64,000 nucleotides of DNA from Deroplatys truncata (GCA_030765065.1 CM060990.1:495680190-495744189); one strand, 5' to 3'. Shown: positions 42,571 through 53,922, counted from the first letter of the stretch. Notes: generated from the sequence alone by a model not told the origin. Numbers and translations are program-made.

Positions 42571-45500
42571 ATGAAATATTTTTCAATTTTAAATTACAGA
42601 CAATGAACATTAGATAAATTTTACTCAGGATATACAGAATCTAGTATATTAGTAGATACAATAAATACAAACGAAAATGATGAAGAAGATGAAATCGATC
42701 CGATGGAGTGGGTACATTTAATATTTAAAGAGTTTTTAGAATTTGCTAATCGAGAATTGTTACATTATAATCCTAGTTATTTTGGCATGTCTGTGACCAA
42801 TTCGCAGGACCCCCCTAAAAGTTTTGATATAAGCCTTAGAAGATTTGATCAGATTAACATTGAGACAATTCTAAAATCTTTGGAAAGGGTTGTTCAAAGT
42901 AACCAAAGCTTTTTCTTACATGGACCGATAAAATTTTCATGTGTTTATACAAAAATACATACAGAAAATTGCTTTAGCGCTTGTCAAATGTGTAGCCAAA
43001 ATAAGGGTATGATAGCTATAGAAAATGATGACTTTTTATGTCTTCCTAGGTCGATTGCTGTAGCAATTGCCAAAATTGATAACGATAAAAATTATGCTTC
43101 TATAAAAAGATGCAATAAAAAGCAAACAGAACAAGCAATGAATCTGTGCAATCTCGTAAATAAAAATACAGGATTCACAGTAAACGACGTGGTTTGTTTT
43201 GAAAAGCATTTAAAAGACAGATCATGATGGCAAAAACATTTTGTATACATCTGCAATAAACAGTAACAAACATATAGATTTGCTACATCATAATAATCAC
43301 TTTAGCGTAATCGTGGACGTACACAGAGCATTTAAATGTAAATATTACTGCAGACAGTGTAATTCACAGTTTAAATATAAAAAAGAGAAACATCGCTGCG
43401 ATTTTTCCTGTTCAAAATGTCATCTTCAATGTAATAATACATTTGATAGATTTGTATATTGCCAAAACTGTAATCGTGATTTTAAAGGACAACTTTGTTA
43501 TGAAAATCACTTAAAGAAAGGTGTCTTTTATCCAGGAAAAATATCTGTCTGTGACACAGAAATGGTTTGTAATAATTGTTGTAAGTTATACAATTTAAGA
43601 AAAAGAAAAGTAGATCATGTCTGTGGTGATATGTTTTGTTGTGTGTGTAAAAATATGTAGCATCCAATCATTTATGTTGTATTCAACCATACAAGAACAA
43701 ACAATTAAGGAAAAGCTTCATAATATTTTTTATTGATTTCGAGTGCACTCAGGAAAAAATATTTAACTTACAAAACGATAAGCTTGAACACGAACCAAAT
43801 CTCTGTGTTCTTTATCAGGCCTGTGATGAATGTATTGATACTTATACAAAATTGGAAGTTTGTCACAAGTGCGGTGTAAAGGAATGGATATTTAAAAAAG
43901 ATCCCGTACGTGAGTTAATAGAATATATTACACTACCACGTACAATACTTAGAGATATAACCGTTATTGCACACAATCTCAAATTTTATGACGGCCATAT
44001 TCTGCTTAAGTATATGGTTGGTACACTAGGTTGGTCACCCGAATTAATTATGAATGGTACTAGGATATATAGAATAAAGTACAAAAATATAACGTTTATA
44101 GATTCTTTAAATTTTATACCAATATCTTTGGCTAGATTTTCAAAAACATTTCAATTACAAGAAACAAAAGGCTATTTTCCATATCTATTCAATTCAAAAG
44201 AAAATGAAAATTATGTTGGAAATATGCCGGATCGCAAATACTATTGTCCTGAAGGAATGTCAATAGAAGAACGAAAAGAGTTTGAAAAGTGGTATATCGA
44301 AAAAGAAAAATCTAGTTATAAGTATGATACGCAAAAAGAACTTGTAGATTATTGTCGAATGGATGTACAGTTATTATGTTTTGGCGCTTCTAAATTTAGA
44401 AAGGAATTCATAGATGAAAACAGTATTGATCCTTTTAGGGAATGTGTGACAATAACTAATGTTTGCATGAACGTATACAGAAAACGTTTTAAGCCTGTAG
44501 ATACAATTTCAGTATTGCCATTAGGAGGATATCGGTTAGAGGACAAACAGTCGCGTGTAGCACTAATCTGGCTTACCTGGTTAGAGAAAAAAGAAGGTAT
44601 TTTAATACAACATGCATTGAATGGTAGAGAAATAAAAATTTTATATCATAAAGTTGATGGATATAGTGAGGATGATAAAATCGTTTACTTTTTTCATGGA
44701 TGTTTTTACCATGGTTGCTTAAAATGCTTTACAGATAGATCTTCATATATTTACGATTCGTACTATGAAACTATGAATTCTAGATACGAAGCAACCTAGA
44801 GAATCACAAATGAAATAAAAAAAGCTTCGTGTAATGTTGTGGAATTATGGGAATGTGAATTTAAATCCATGATAGAAACTGACGAAGATCTCGAAAATTA
44901 TGTAAATAATTTTTCTTCTACTCTTCCTGAACCTCTCGAACCGAGAGATGCATTTTACGGTGGGCGAACAAATTGTATCAAGTTATATTATGAACTACAA
45001 GAAAATGAAAAGATATTTTACTATGATGTATGTAGTCTATATCCTTTTGTTAACAAAACCAAACCATATCCTGTTGGTCATCCAAAAATATACTACGAGG
45101 AAAATAAGTTTCCCGATTTACATCTCATCAAAGGACGACTTATAAAATGTGAGATTTTACCACCCACCGACGTCTATCATCCGGCACTACCGTTACGTGT
45201 GAATGGAAAATTGATGTTTCCTTTATGTAATAGTTGTGCACAAGCAGAAAATCAAGCAACAAGCAATCATACCGATGAAGAAAGATGCTTAAATGGTACG
45301 TGGGTGTTGGATGAGGTTAAAGTCGCTATTAATGAAGGATATAAAAATTTTTTAAATTTTTGAAATTTGGGAATATCAAATGGCACAATACGATTCTAAA
45401 AAGAAAGAACACGGACTTTTAGAAAAATATGTTAATCAGTTTTTAAAAATAAAAGCATAAGCGTCGGGATGGCCGTCAGAGTGTAACACTGAGGAGAAAA

Positions 45501-46340
45501 AAACAGTGTGTTGCTAGTTTTGAAGAAAACGAAGGAATTAAATCAGATACTGATAAGATATCTTTTAATCCAGGTAGACGTGAATTAAGTAAATTGATGC
45601 TTAACTCGTTTTGGGGAAAATATGGACAAAGAGATAATTTACCGACAACGGAATTGGTGACAGAATATTCTCGTCTTGTTGAACTTTTAAACAATCCAAG
45701 TGTAGAGGTTCACACATATCTTCCAGCAACAGACGACATAATTTATGTTGTTTAGAGCCATGTTAAGGAAAGTCCTAAATAAATCCTACTACTAACGTAG
45801 TTATTGCTGCTTACACTACGGCCCATGCTCGTCTTGAGCTTTACTCCTATCTTAAGAAATTAAAGGAGCACGTACTGTATTTTGATACGGATTCCGTTAT
45901 AGTAACACATAGACCAGGAGACTGGCTACCGCCTATAGGATCCTTTCTTGGATGTATGACGAACGAATTAGAAAAATATGGCAGGAATGCTTATATAGAT
46001 AAATTTGTTTCAAGTGGCCCAAAAAGCTATGCATTCAGAATAAAATTTAGAGAAAATACAAAAATAACGTAAAATTAAAGGCATTACATTAAATTCTGGA
46101 AATCTAGAAAAAATTAACGAAAGTGTAATGACAAATATTATATTAAATGATAACAGTATGAAGATTACACTACGTAGTACTCAGATATCTAGAAAACCTT
46201 TATGGACTTTAGTGACAGAGCCATCCATTAAAACTTTTCGTTTAGTAGTAAATAAACGAAAAAGAGTTTCAAGTTTTGATACAGTACCCTGTGGATTGAA
46301 AAAAGAACACGTAAGTAACATTTTAATTAAATTGTGGTGA
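42571..46340 (+). pseudogene. polB: Protein-primed family B DNA polymerase (E2), broken
   Basis: The motifs are all present: 'FIDFECTQ' (Exo I, near 43730), 'AHNLKFYDG' (Exo II, near 43975), 'YCRMDVQ' (Exo III, near 44350), 'YDVCSLYP' (motif A, near 45025), 'MLNSFWGK' (motif B, near 45597), 'YFDTDSVI' (motif C with DTDS, 45884-45895). An N-terminal Cys/His-rich region (43330-43660) probably binds zinc. Start at ATG 42571: an in-frame TGA at 42604 precedes 'YSGYTESS', which matches E1. Further breaks: frameshift near 43225, break near 43660-43735, TAG at 44797, frameshift near 45355, TAG near 45755, frameshift near 46070. It ends at TGA 46340. Catalytic Asp residues are kept, unlike E1. Confidence 0.93.
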
Positions 46341-46371
46341 CAAAGTTGTAGTACCTTCAGTAGTGGAAAAA

Positions 46372-47979
46372 ATGTCTTCAGAATCAGACGATGATTCCAC
46401 AGGATATACTTTAGACAGTTTATCTAACGTGGAACCTCTACGTTTACCTTCTAAGCGTAAATCCGATCAAGAAATGTTATTTTTTAAAAAAAGGTTCCTA
46501 ATTTAGCTATTTTGAATGAACCAAGCAAACGTAATATGGATTCGAAATATTCTTTTTTTAATAAAGTTCCTAAATTATCAATATTAAACAAAACAAGTAA
46601 AATTCGAAGAAGTGATGGAGATCAGATTTTGGGCTCTAAACTGTTTAATCCAAATGCATCCGATTTTATTAACCTTCTCTTTGATTCAGGTTCTGAAGAT
46701 AGCGGTGTATCAATGCACAGAAAAGATTTAAAAAGAAACATTAACGCACTTTTTGATAATAAGCAAAATAAAAGATATAAATTAAACAAAGAAAAAGGTA
46801 TAACACAAAATTTAGAGTTGGGTACGACTTATCAACTGCGTAATCCTAAATTAGAAAAGTCAAAAGGAACACAAAACAAAGGAATAAACCTTACAAATCA
46901 GATAATGTTTTTTCAACAAAGTTGGATTGACAAAAATTTTAAAAGAAGTAAAAGCCCACTTCAAGAAAAAGAAGAAGCCGTCGATGAACATTTTAAAAAA
47001 CTTAAGAAGGTTAACGTTAACACGAAAGATATATCTCGAGAAGTTGTAGATGAAAATTTTAAAAACTTTAAAAAGGTTAATACTGGACAAACCGTAGAAA
47101 TGAAAGATCTATCTCAAGGAGAAGTCGTAGATGAAAATTTTAAAAAATTTAAAAAAGTCAATACAGGTCAAACCGTAGAAATAAAATATCTATCTCAAGG
47201 AGAAGTTATCGATGATAATTTCAACAAATTTAAAAAAGTCAATTCTGGTAAAGAAGTGGAAATGAAAGACTTATCGTCCTCTAATTTAGATGACCTAGAA
47301 AATGAAATACCTTCGGAAACAGTGGATCCTAAAATAACCAAGTTTATATTTCCTAGCACGATGCAAGTTGGAGGTCCCTCGCGTAGCGGTAAATCTACGT
47401 TTGTTAGAAATTTATTAAAAATGCTGATAAATTATTTAACGAACCTATAAAAAGATGCTTATGCTGTCATCCTTCCGAATATCCACCTCCTCCTAACACT
47501 GAACGTGAATTTAACAATTGTACGTTTAATGTACGAATGCATGAAGGAGTGCCAGATTTAGAATAGGTGAAAAACGGTGATATGGTAGTACTACACGATC
47601 TAATGTATGAAACAGAAAATAATAACGTATCGAAACTTTTTACCAAAGATTAACATCATAAAAATTTTGGTGTAATTTATATATTACAAAATATTTTTCC
47701 ACAAGGTAAAAAATTTAGATCTATCTCGCTTAATTCAAATTATATTGTTGTATTTAAAACAATAGAGATAAGTTACAAGTAGATAGATAATTTCAGCAGC
47801 TTGAGCCGAGAAGTTCGAAATTTTTGTTAGAAGCATTTGAAAAGGCTACTGAAAAACCACACGGTTATCTAGTGTTAGACTGTACACAACAAACTCCTGA
47901 CAAATTTCGTTACGGAACAGGAGTATTACCTGACGAAGCGTTGTCGTTTTTTATTTCTAAAAAGAAAAATGGCACCTAA
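46372..47979 (+). pseudogene. Packaging ATPase with repetitive N-terminal extension (E2), broken
   Basis: ATG 46372 opens an acidic Ser-rich start; after a frameshift near 46500, a frame of 313 codons leads to 'GGPSRSGKSTFVRNLL' (Walker A, near 47370). Before it are four tandem units of 27 residues containing 'VDENFK(K/N)FKKVNTGQTVE'. Following a frameshift near 47430 come 'HPSEYPPPP', Walker B-like 'GDMVVLHDLMYE', and the C-terminal 'EPRSSKFLLEAFEKA...GYLVLDC' block. Stops at about 47563 and 47651 and a frameshift near 47760 break it. E1 lacks the extension. The last codons overlap gene X by 11 nt. Confidence 0.82.
47000..47290 (+). repeat. 81-bp coding repeats in the E2 ATPase extension
   Basis: Units beginning 'gatgaaaattttaaaaa(a/c)tttaaaaa(a/g)gt(c/t)aat' near 46984, 47049, 47130 and 47211; the last three are exactly 81 bp apart. 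Confidence 0.85.
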
Positions 47980-48344
47980 ATTATCTCCAAAAGTTTTTAA
48001 AAAGTTTGCAAATTATCTTCCCCCACAGTTGCAAAACAGTGCGGTAATCTAGCAGTTCTCAGCAAAGCGAGACCCAAGTTACGTAAAAAACATTTAAGCG
48101 AGGCCAATCCAGAATTAGTAAAAGCTATTTCCGAATATGTATTAAACATTAGTAACCGTAAAGTACCGATTTGTAATAAGTGTAAAATAGCTTAAAAAGT
48201 ATAAAAAATTGTGGAGAAGGCTAGTAGATAAAACATCTTTAAAAAAAGAAAAACATAATTATACAAAAAGGAGGATTTCTACCTTCGTTCATACTGCCAG
48301 TATTGGGTGCATTAGGAAGTGCTCTAGTATCCAAATTTGTTTAA
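47969..48344 (+). pseudogene. Short basic protein X with Gly-Gly hydrophobic tail (E2)
   Basis: ATG 47969 (MAPKLSPKVFKKF) overlaps the ATPase stop. After a frameshift near 48050 the conserved middle 'SEANPELVKAISEYVLNI' appears, then 'LWRRLVDKTSLKKE', and in another frame the tail 'IIQKGGFLPSFILPVLG' to TAA 48342-48344. It has the same layout as the E1 copy. The hydrophobic Gly-Gly-Phe-Leu-Pro tail is the best conserved part. A core or membrane-active virion protein is an inference from similar adintovirus proteins. Confidence 0.65.
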
Positions 48345-48348
48345 AATC

Positions 48349-48788
48349 ATGAAATACGGAAAACAAATTATGTTACTTTACCCACAACCTGAAAGTTTGA
48401 AAAAATTAATGTAATTGACAGAAGTTTAGAAAATTTATCTAGCGACATTGAAGCTATACAAAGCCGAGCTATGACGCCCGATGAAAAATGGAAATTACTT
48501 AAATATAAATTAATAAATTATCACGATATTGTGTCAAAACTTCGAAAGCCTTACATACAATCACAGGAAGAATTATGGAAAGAATCAAACAAAAAGAAGA
48601 GGAAGAAGATAATTTCAAAAGCGACTGGGAAACCGATCAACCTAAAACGAAAATTAAAAAAATTACAACAAAAAATAAAATAAAAAATACAGCATCAACA
48701 AAAAAAATAAAAAACTGAACCTGTTCATGATATAAGATATAAACCTTATAACTTATGTTCTACTAAATCAAAATGGCAGAAGCCTTAA
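48349..48788 (+). pseudogene. Small basic protein Y (E2)
   Basis: It starts MKYGKQI at 48349, four nt behind X. A frameshift near 48410 leads to 'NVIDRSLENLSSDIEA' and 'DEKWKLLKYKLINY', which aligns with E1 'DDK.RLKIVLANY'. A Lys-rich tail follows, broken again near 48680, and the gene ends 'SKWQKP' at 48786-48788, overlapping the integrase ATG (48773) by 16 nt. Unknown function; conserved position in both elements. Confidence 0.6.
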
Positions 48789-49855
48789 CCGAAAGAGATA
48801 AAACAATACTTAATAAATACTATTCTAAACTTGATCATTATGCCGGTCTTGGGAGTATTAATAAACTTCGCAAGACTACAGGAATTTCTAAGCAAAAAAT
48901 AAATAAATATTTACAGGGAGAAGACAGCTACACTTTTCATAAATACGTAAGAAAACGGTTTCCTACCAAACAACATCACGTTACCAACATCGATGATTTG
49001 TGGGAAAGTGACTTAAATGTGCTGAATAGCATTAAAAACTACAATAAACCTTATATCTATATTTTAACTAGTATCGATGTCTGTTCTAAATATGCATGGG
49101 CACTACCTTTAAAATCCAAAGCGGGAAATGAAATTGTTAGAGCTTTTCATTATATATTTAAGCAGTATAAACGTGCTCCAAAAATTTTACAGACGGATAA
49201 AGGTACAGAATTTACTAATAAACAATTTCAATCCTTTTTAAAAAATCGTGAAATCATTCATTAAACTACGAAAAATAATGTAAAAGCTAGCGTAGTAGAA
49301 AGATTCAATAGAACACTAAACGAACAAATGTGGAAATACTTTACGTATAAAAATACTTACAAATATACGGATGTATTACCTAATTATTAAAATCTTATAA
49401 TAGTCGTATCACAGATGAATAAAATTGGCACCTATAGAGTAAAAGAAACTAATATTATGTTAGTTTATGAGAATTTTTATGGAAAGAATTTGCGTACAAA
49501 AAGTGTATTTAAACCACAAAAATATAAAACAGGTGATCGTGTTCGTATATCTAAACCAGAAATGAAATTTGATAAAGGCTATGGACAAAATTGGACGGAT
49601 GAAATATTTAAAATTAGAAAAGTAATAAAAGACATGCCGGTTGTATACAAGCTGGAAGATTAAACTGGAAAAGATTTAGATGGTATATTTTACACAGAAG
49701 AAATACAAAAGGTACAACCTCAATCAATCTTTAAGATAGATAAAATTTTAGACGAAAGAGGTAAAGGAATCAGTAAAGAAGTACTAGTTAAGTGGAAAGG
49801 ATATCCTGCAAAGTTTAATTCCTGAATAAAACAATCAGATATAATAGCGCAATGA
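48773..49855 (+). pseudogene. int: Retroviral-type integrase with chromodomain (E2), broken
   Basis: The first 163 codons are open. 'HYAGLGSINKLRKTTGIS' is the Polinton-type N-terminus; then 'RKRFPTKQHHVTNIDDLWES'. Catalytic residues: Asp in 'WESDLNVL', Asp in 'LQTDKGTEF', Glu in 'VVERFNRTL'. TAA at 49262 replaces a Lys codon seen in E1. Further frameshifts lie near 49390 and 49415, TAA near 49661, and TGA near 49825 inside the chromodomain ('VLVKWKGYPAKFNS'), where a Trp codon is expected. Its final TGA (49853-49855) overlaps the next ATG at 49852. Confidence 0.92.
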
Positions 49856-50821
49856 TACGAAGAGAACCTTTTACCATTACGCTTACCAGTAATGGATCTA
49901 TGAACCACTTTAAAAATAACACTACATCGGGCTTTTGCAACATGCTACCCCAGCGAACGGTGTTGCTAGGAGAATGGGAAGTTGCTCTAACCAAAATAAG
50001 ATATCCCGGAATGTTTATTAATATTACAAAGAGTGATAATTTTTTAAAATGAGATCGAATACACGTAACAAAAACTGGAATTAGTACGTACAGTTTTCGT
50101 TACGACTTAGGAGAATCTACAATTACTGATAATGTAATGCTTTTAAATGAAGTTAATCGCATATTAGAAAAAAATGCATCTGTTAAAACTTTTTTAAATA
50201 CAACTCAAACACTGGATTTGTAAGCATTAATCCGGAAGCAATAGATAAAAGCGAATCAATTGGAGATACAAAACCAAAGAAACGAGGAGACAACGAGCAA
50301 GGAGACTCGAAACCAAAGAAGCGAGACACTGTCCAAGATACTTCAACTTCGAAAACTAAAAAGCAAGAAGTAACTAAATCAGATGAATCAGCAACAGTTC
50401 AATTGGATGAAACAAGGACGAATAAACATTACATTTGTAACTTGTATTTGTCACCCAATTTAAACAGACAGCTAGGTTTCAATTTTGGAACCAACGTGGC
50501 TAAAACTACACGTGCATCGTATCCTATGAATCTATACCTAACATTTCCTTACGACATAATTGTTTATCGTAACTTAGTACATCCTCAAATGGTTAGCGAT
50601 ACATTTGCTCAGATAATTGAAAGGACAACAGTAGATCTAAATATCGACAATAAAAATTTAGCAGTGGAAAAACATTCTTTCCTCAAAATTGGGTATCTTT
50701 ACTTCAACACGATTTTAACATTACAAAAATAGATTTAAGAACAGGTACAGGGGAATTTTTACCATTTGTAGACGGTTTTTCCTCAGCCGTTGTACTTTCA
50801 TTTAGACCAAAAAAGAGATGA
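49852..50821 (+). pseudogene. Candidate minor capsid (penton-like) protein (E2), broken
   Basis: It begins MIRREPFTITL. 'NGSMNHFKNNTTSGF' and 'GEWEVALTKIRYP' match E1. A TGA at about 50051 and frameshifts follow; a charged linker rich in 'KPKKR' repeats (50270-50400) corresponds to the Pro-rich linker of E1. The second conserved part, 'YICNLYLSPNLNRQLGFNFG', is at 50430-50480, and the gene ends 'LSFRPKKR' with TGA 50819-50821. The linker differs completely from E1 in composition while both flanking domains are conserved. Overlaps the next gene as ATGA. Confidence 0.55.
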
Positions 50822-51174
50822 GTCATCACGAACTTGCTAAATATTTTTTAAACCAAACAGGGAGAGGTGTGAAGAAAATACAAATTTTGTATTATATAGA
50901 AGAAAACGTTTTCAAAGGGGTTACGGCCTTTTTGGTGCACTTAAAGGATTATGGAGGTTCATGTCTCCAATTTTTAAAAGTGCTGCAAAAACTGTAGGTA
51001 AGGAAGCTGTTAACGTAGGTGCAAGTGTTTTAACGGACGTGTTAACAAGCAGAAAGCAATTAAAAAAACTCGCTTAATGAAAGATTAAAGGAAAGTACTG
51101 AAAATATCAAGAAAAAGGCTGATAAATTTATAGATACCATGTTAGGATTTGGAATAAAACCACATAAAAAATAA
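50818..51174 (+). pseudogene. Core/pVI-like basic amphipathic protein (E2)
   Basis: It starts 'MSHHELAKYFLNQTG', like 'QYYLNQVGG' in E1. Broken frames then give a Gly-rich amphipathic part, 'KSAAKTVGKEAVNVG' (about 50978-51022), and a Lys-rich helix with 'KADKFIDTMLGFG' near 51115-51152, ending at TAA 51172-51174. At least two frameshifts. Unlike E1, where the stop touches the capsid ATG, 84 nt separate it from the capsid start. Confidence 0.6.
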
Positions 51175-51258
51175 AACTGGTTCATTCTACAGTTAAGCCG
51201 CACCACAAAAGCAATAAAAGAAGAAAAAGAAGAAAAACAGATATACTTACTTAATACC

Positions 51259-52545
51259 ATGTCGAATATTTACACGCATTCAGCATTTAAAATGTTTGAC
51301 GATCAACCGATACAAACTGGAGTAGACAGTACAAATATTATCGAACGTGTTACGCAAAATGCTATATCGTATAATTCCCCGTTAATATTTCACTACGCAG
51401 GAAACGCAGATACTTATTTGGATCTTTCATACATGGTATTACGTTTACGTTGTAAAATAGTAAAAGAAGATGGTAAAAATTTCACACCATCTGCTGTCGA
51501 TGTTCCTGTTACTGAAAAATCTACGATTGTTAATAATTCCTTAAATTCTATTTTTCAACATATTGAAGTTATTTTAAATAATGTTACAGTATCTCAACCT
51601 CAACCGGGATATCCGTACAAATCATATTTCCAAACTTTGTTAAACTATTCTACAGATGCTATGGAAACATGGCTTCAATCATCACTTTGGAAATTAGACG
51701 ATCCTGATAAAATGAAGGATATAGAAGGAAACAGTGGTTTAAAATGGAGATACGATATTACAAAGGAAAGTAAGGAGTTTGAAATGATGGGTTGCTTATA
51801 CAGTGAAATACGTAATCAAGATAAATTTCTATTAAATAACATATCCATAACTATTAAGCTAACTCTTTCAACTCCGGAATTTCACCTTATTGGAAAAGGA
51901 AAAACTATAATAACTTCCGCTACATTATCTCTTAAGCGTATATATCCATCGCCCACTATTCTCCTAGCCCATCAAGAGGCGCTGACAAAAAGTAGTGCAA
52001 AGTATCACTTAATTGGAGTAGATTTTCAGCCGTTTAATATCCCAAAAGGGACTATAAGCAAAAGCATAAACGACATTTTTGTAGGTAAAGTAGCACGCAG
52101 AATCATAATAGCTTTTACTACAAATAAAGCATTTAGCGGTGCATTCGATGAAAACCCATACAACTTGAAACATTTTAATATGAATTTTTGTCAATTAATC
52201 ATTAATGGACAACCAATACCTTTGAAACCACTGACTCCGGATTTCGAAGGAAGAAAATATTTACGATGCTATCAGACATTAAAAGATGGCTTAGGCATTC
52301 TTTGCGATGACCGAGGACATTCCATTCCTCTAGATAATTATGCAAAAGGATATACTATATTAGTTTTTGATTTAACAGCAGATATGAGCGCTAACGAACC
52401 ATATATTTTAGGTCTGCAGCACGGAAATGTTTCTATAAATGTAGCCTTCAAAAACGCTTTAACTGAACCGGTAACTATGCTTGTTTGCTCAGAATATCAA
52501 AAACTTTTAGAAATAGACGTAAACAGATCTATCTACATATCATAA
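51259..52545 (+). CDS. mcp: Major capsid protein, double jelly-roll type, intact (E2)
   Basis: 428 codons with no stop or frameshift, the longest intact gene in either element. Shared blocks with E1: 'LIFHYAGNADTYLDLSY', 'NSLNSIFQHIEVILNNVTV', 'YPYKSYFQTLLNYS', 'SPTILLAHQEALTKSSAKYH', 'NPYNLKHFNMNFCQLIING', 'LTADMSANEPYILG'. These match the hexon-like Polinton/adintovirus capsid family. By hand count about half of its leucine codons (21 of 42) are TTA. The start is MSNIYTHSAF; the TAA overlaps the protease ATG as TAATG (52543-52547). Confidence 0.93.
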   Translation: MSNIYTHSAFKMFDDQPIQTGVDSTNIIERVTQNAISYNSPLIFHYAGNADTYLDLSYMVLRLRCKIVKEDGKNFTPSAVDVPVTEKSTIVNNSLNSIFQHIEVILNNVTVSQPQPGYPYKSYFQTLLNYSTDAMETWLQSSLWKLDDPDKMKDIEGNSGLKWRYDITKESKEFEMMGCLYSEIRNQDKFLLNNISITIKLTLSTPEFHLIGKGKTIITSATLSLKRIYPSPTILLAHQEALTKSSAKYHLIGVDFQPFNIPKGTISKSINDIFVGKVARRIIIAFTTNKAFSGAFDENPYNLKHFNMNFCQLIINGQPIPLKPLTPDFEGRKYLRCYQTLKDGLGILCDDRGHSIPLDNYAKGYTILVFDLTADMSANEPYILGLQHGNVSINVAFKNALTEPVTMLVCSEYQKLLEIDVNRSIYIS

Positions 52546-53059
52546 TGGATACTAATCAAATACATAAATTTTTATACAATAATCCGCATACTTGTCCGCA
52601 CCTTATTGGAGCATTTGCACGTGATCAAATACCTAAAAACAGACATTTAAATTTCCCATTGCAATGGTAATAAATACTGACCCTAGCAACAAACCAGGTC
52701 AACATTGGATATGCATATTTATATCTAAATCCGGTATAGGAGAATATTTTGATAGTTTCGGACATACTCCTCTGTATTCAAATATTTTAAACTTTTTGCA
52801 ATATCAATGTGGAAAAAACTGGGAATATAATAAACGACGATTGCAAAGTTCTTATAGCTCAACTTGTGGACATTACGTCGTTGCATATCTTCTTCATCGA
52901 TGTTGTAACTTACAAAAAAATATTTTTTTTTCAAAGTTTAAAATTAAAGATTTTAAATATAACGACAATGTGATCCCTAAGATTATATGCTCTTCTCAAA
53001 CACCCTGCAAAAATAGAGGAGTTTCATATCAAATATGCAAACCAATAAAACGTGAGTAA
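52545..53059 (+). pseudogene. pro: Adenain-like cysteine protease (E2), one frameshift
   Basis: The N-terminal part (52545-52670) reads MDTNQIHKFLY; a frameshift near 52660 leads to the catalytic part. His is in 'GQHWICI', the acidic residue in 'EYFDSFG', Cys in 'YSSTCGHYVVAYL'. The C-terminal part ends 'YQICKPIKRE' at TGA-free TAA 53057-53059. A donor-like AAC/GTGAGT at about 53050 and an acceptor-like 'tttcattatag' ending at 53101 suggest splicing at the same place as in E1. Confidence 0.82.
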
Positions 53060-53105
53060 ATTGTATCTTTACATTCATTTTCTTTTTATTTTTCATTATA
53101 GAAAC

Positions 53106-53711
53106 ATGTCAACGGGTGCAGGTTTTATATATTTTAATTTTTTAATTGACAATGAACGTGAATACGTAGTTAAAGAACTTTCTATATGTGGTTTAAATCA
53201 TGAGGTTCAGACGTGGATATTCCTTCCTCCTTACGAACGCAACATATTAAAAGAATTGGTTAAATCGACCAATGACAGAATTACTGCAAAAGTACACGGA
53301 TTAAAATGGGAAGACGGTGATGTAAAATATAATTTACTGTCATCCATCTTAAAGAGGTGCGTGGATAGATTTACTGTAGTATTTACAAAAGGCGAAGAAA
53401 AAGCCAAATTTCTTCGAGCACTAACTGGAAGTACCATAATAAATATAGATTAAATAGAGCCTTATCAAGAGGCGTTTGCTACATTTAACGCAAATCCTTG
53501 TATGCATCCTTGCCATAAAATACCTATTCTTAATTGTTCTCAAAGAAATGCTATTAATATTTCCATGTGGTACTCACACGTAGTTAATAGACGTGACGCT
53601 TATCCCTGCGATCCTAAACCAAACGAATCGCGTCTCCCCTCCGATTTGAACCACGATGCAATGAATTTTAAATCTAGCATTTACGATGTGTATATTAATG
53701 ATCTGTTTTAG
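53106..53711 (+). pseudogene. RNase H-fold-like protein of the 'GL.W..GDV.Y' family (E2)
   Basis: ATG 53106. 'EYVVKELSICG', 'WIFLPPYERNIL', 'HGLKWEDGDVKYNLLSSIL' and 'FTVVFTKGEEKAKFLRAL' follow the order of a small exonuclease-like (RNase H-fold) family that I have seen in invertebrate transposons and viruses; I am not certain of its biochemical role. A TAA at 53451 interrupts the frame, which continues with 'CMHPCHKIPILNCSQRNAI', a Cys/His cluster, to 53711. No counterpart is visible in E1 between protease and the next gene. Alternatively an unrelated structural protein. Confidence 0.5.
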
Positions 53712-53816
53712 AATGCACATCTCAGTAATCAAACGTTAGAGGCAGGAACAGGATATCAGACCAGGTGCTAAAAAAAGATGTAGGTATATACAATTGAATT
53801 GTTCTTAAAAAATCAT

Positions 53817-53900
53817 GTCAGATTGGCCGAGTGGTTAAGGCGTCGTACTTAAGATACGATTCTCTTTAAAGAGAGCGTGGGTTCAAATCCCACATCTGAC
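53817..53900 (+). tRNA. tRNA-Leu (UAA anticodon) inside Polinton E2
   Basis: 84 nt. Acceptor arms GTCAGAT and ATCTGAC pair fully. The D arm is GCC...GGC. The anticodon stem TCGTA/TACGA encloses loop CTTAAGA with anticodon TAA. A long variable arm (TCTCT..AGAGA) marks a class II tRNA, as expected for Leu. The T arm GTGGG/CCCAC encloses TTCAAAT. The A box (TGGCCGAGTGG) and B box (GGTTCAAATCC) are consensus, no intron is present, and a T6 run at 53902 would end Pol III transcription. CCA is not encoded, as in nuclear tRNA genes. It lies between the RNase H-fold-like gene and an acceptor-like site at 53922. Confidence 0.95.
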
Positions 53901-53922
53901 ATTTTTTATTTCATTTTTTCAG

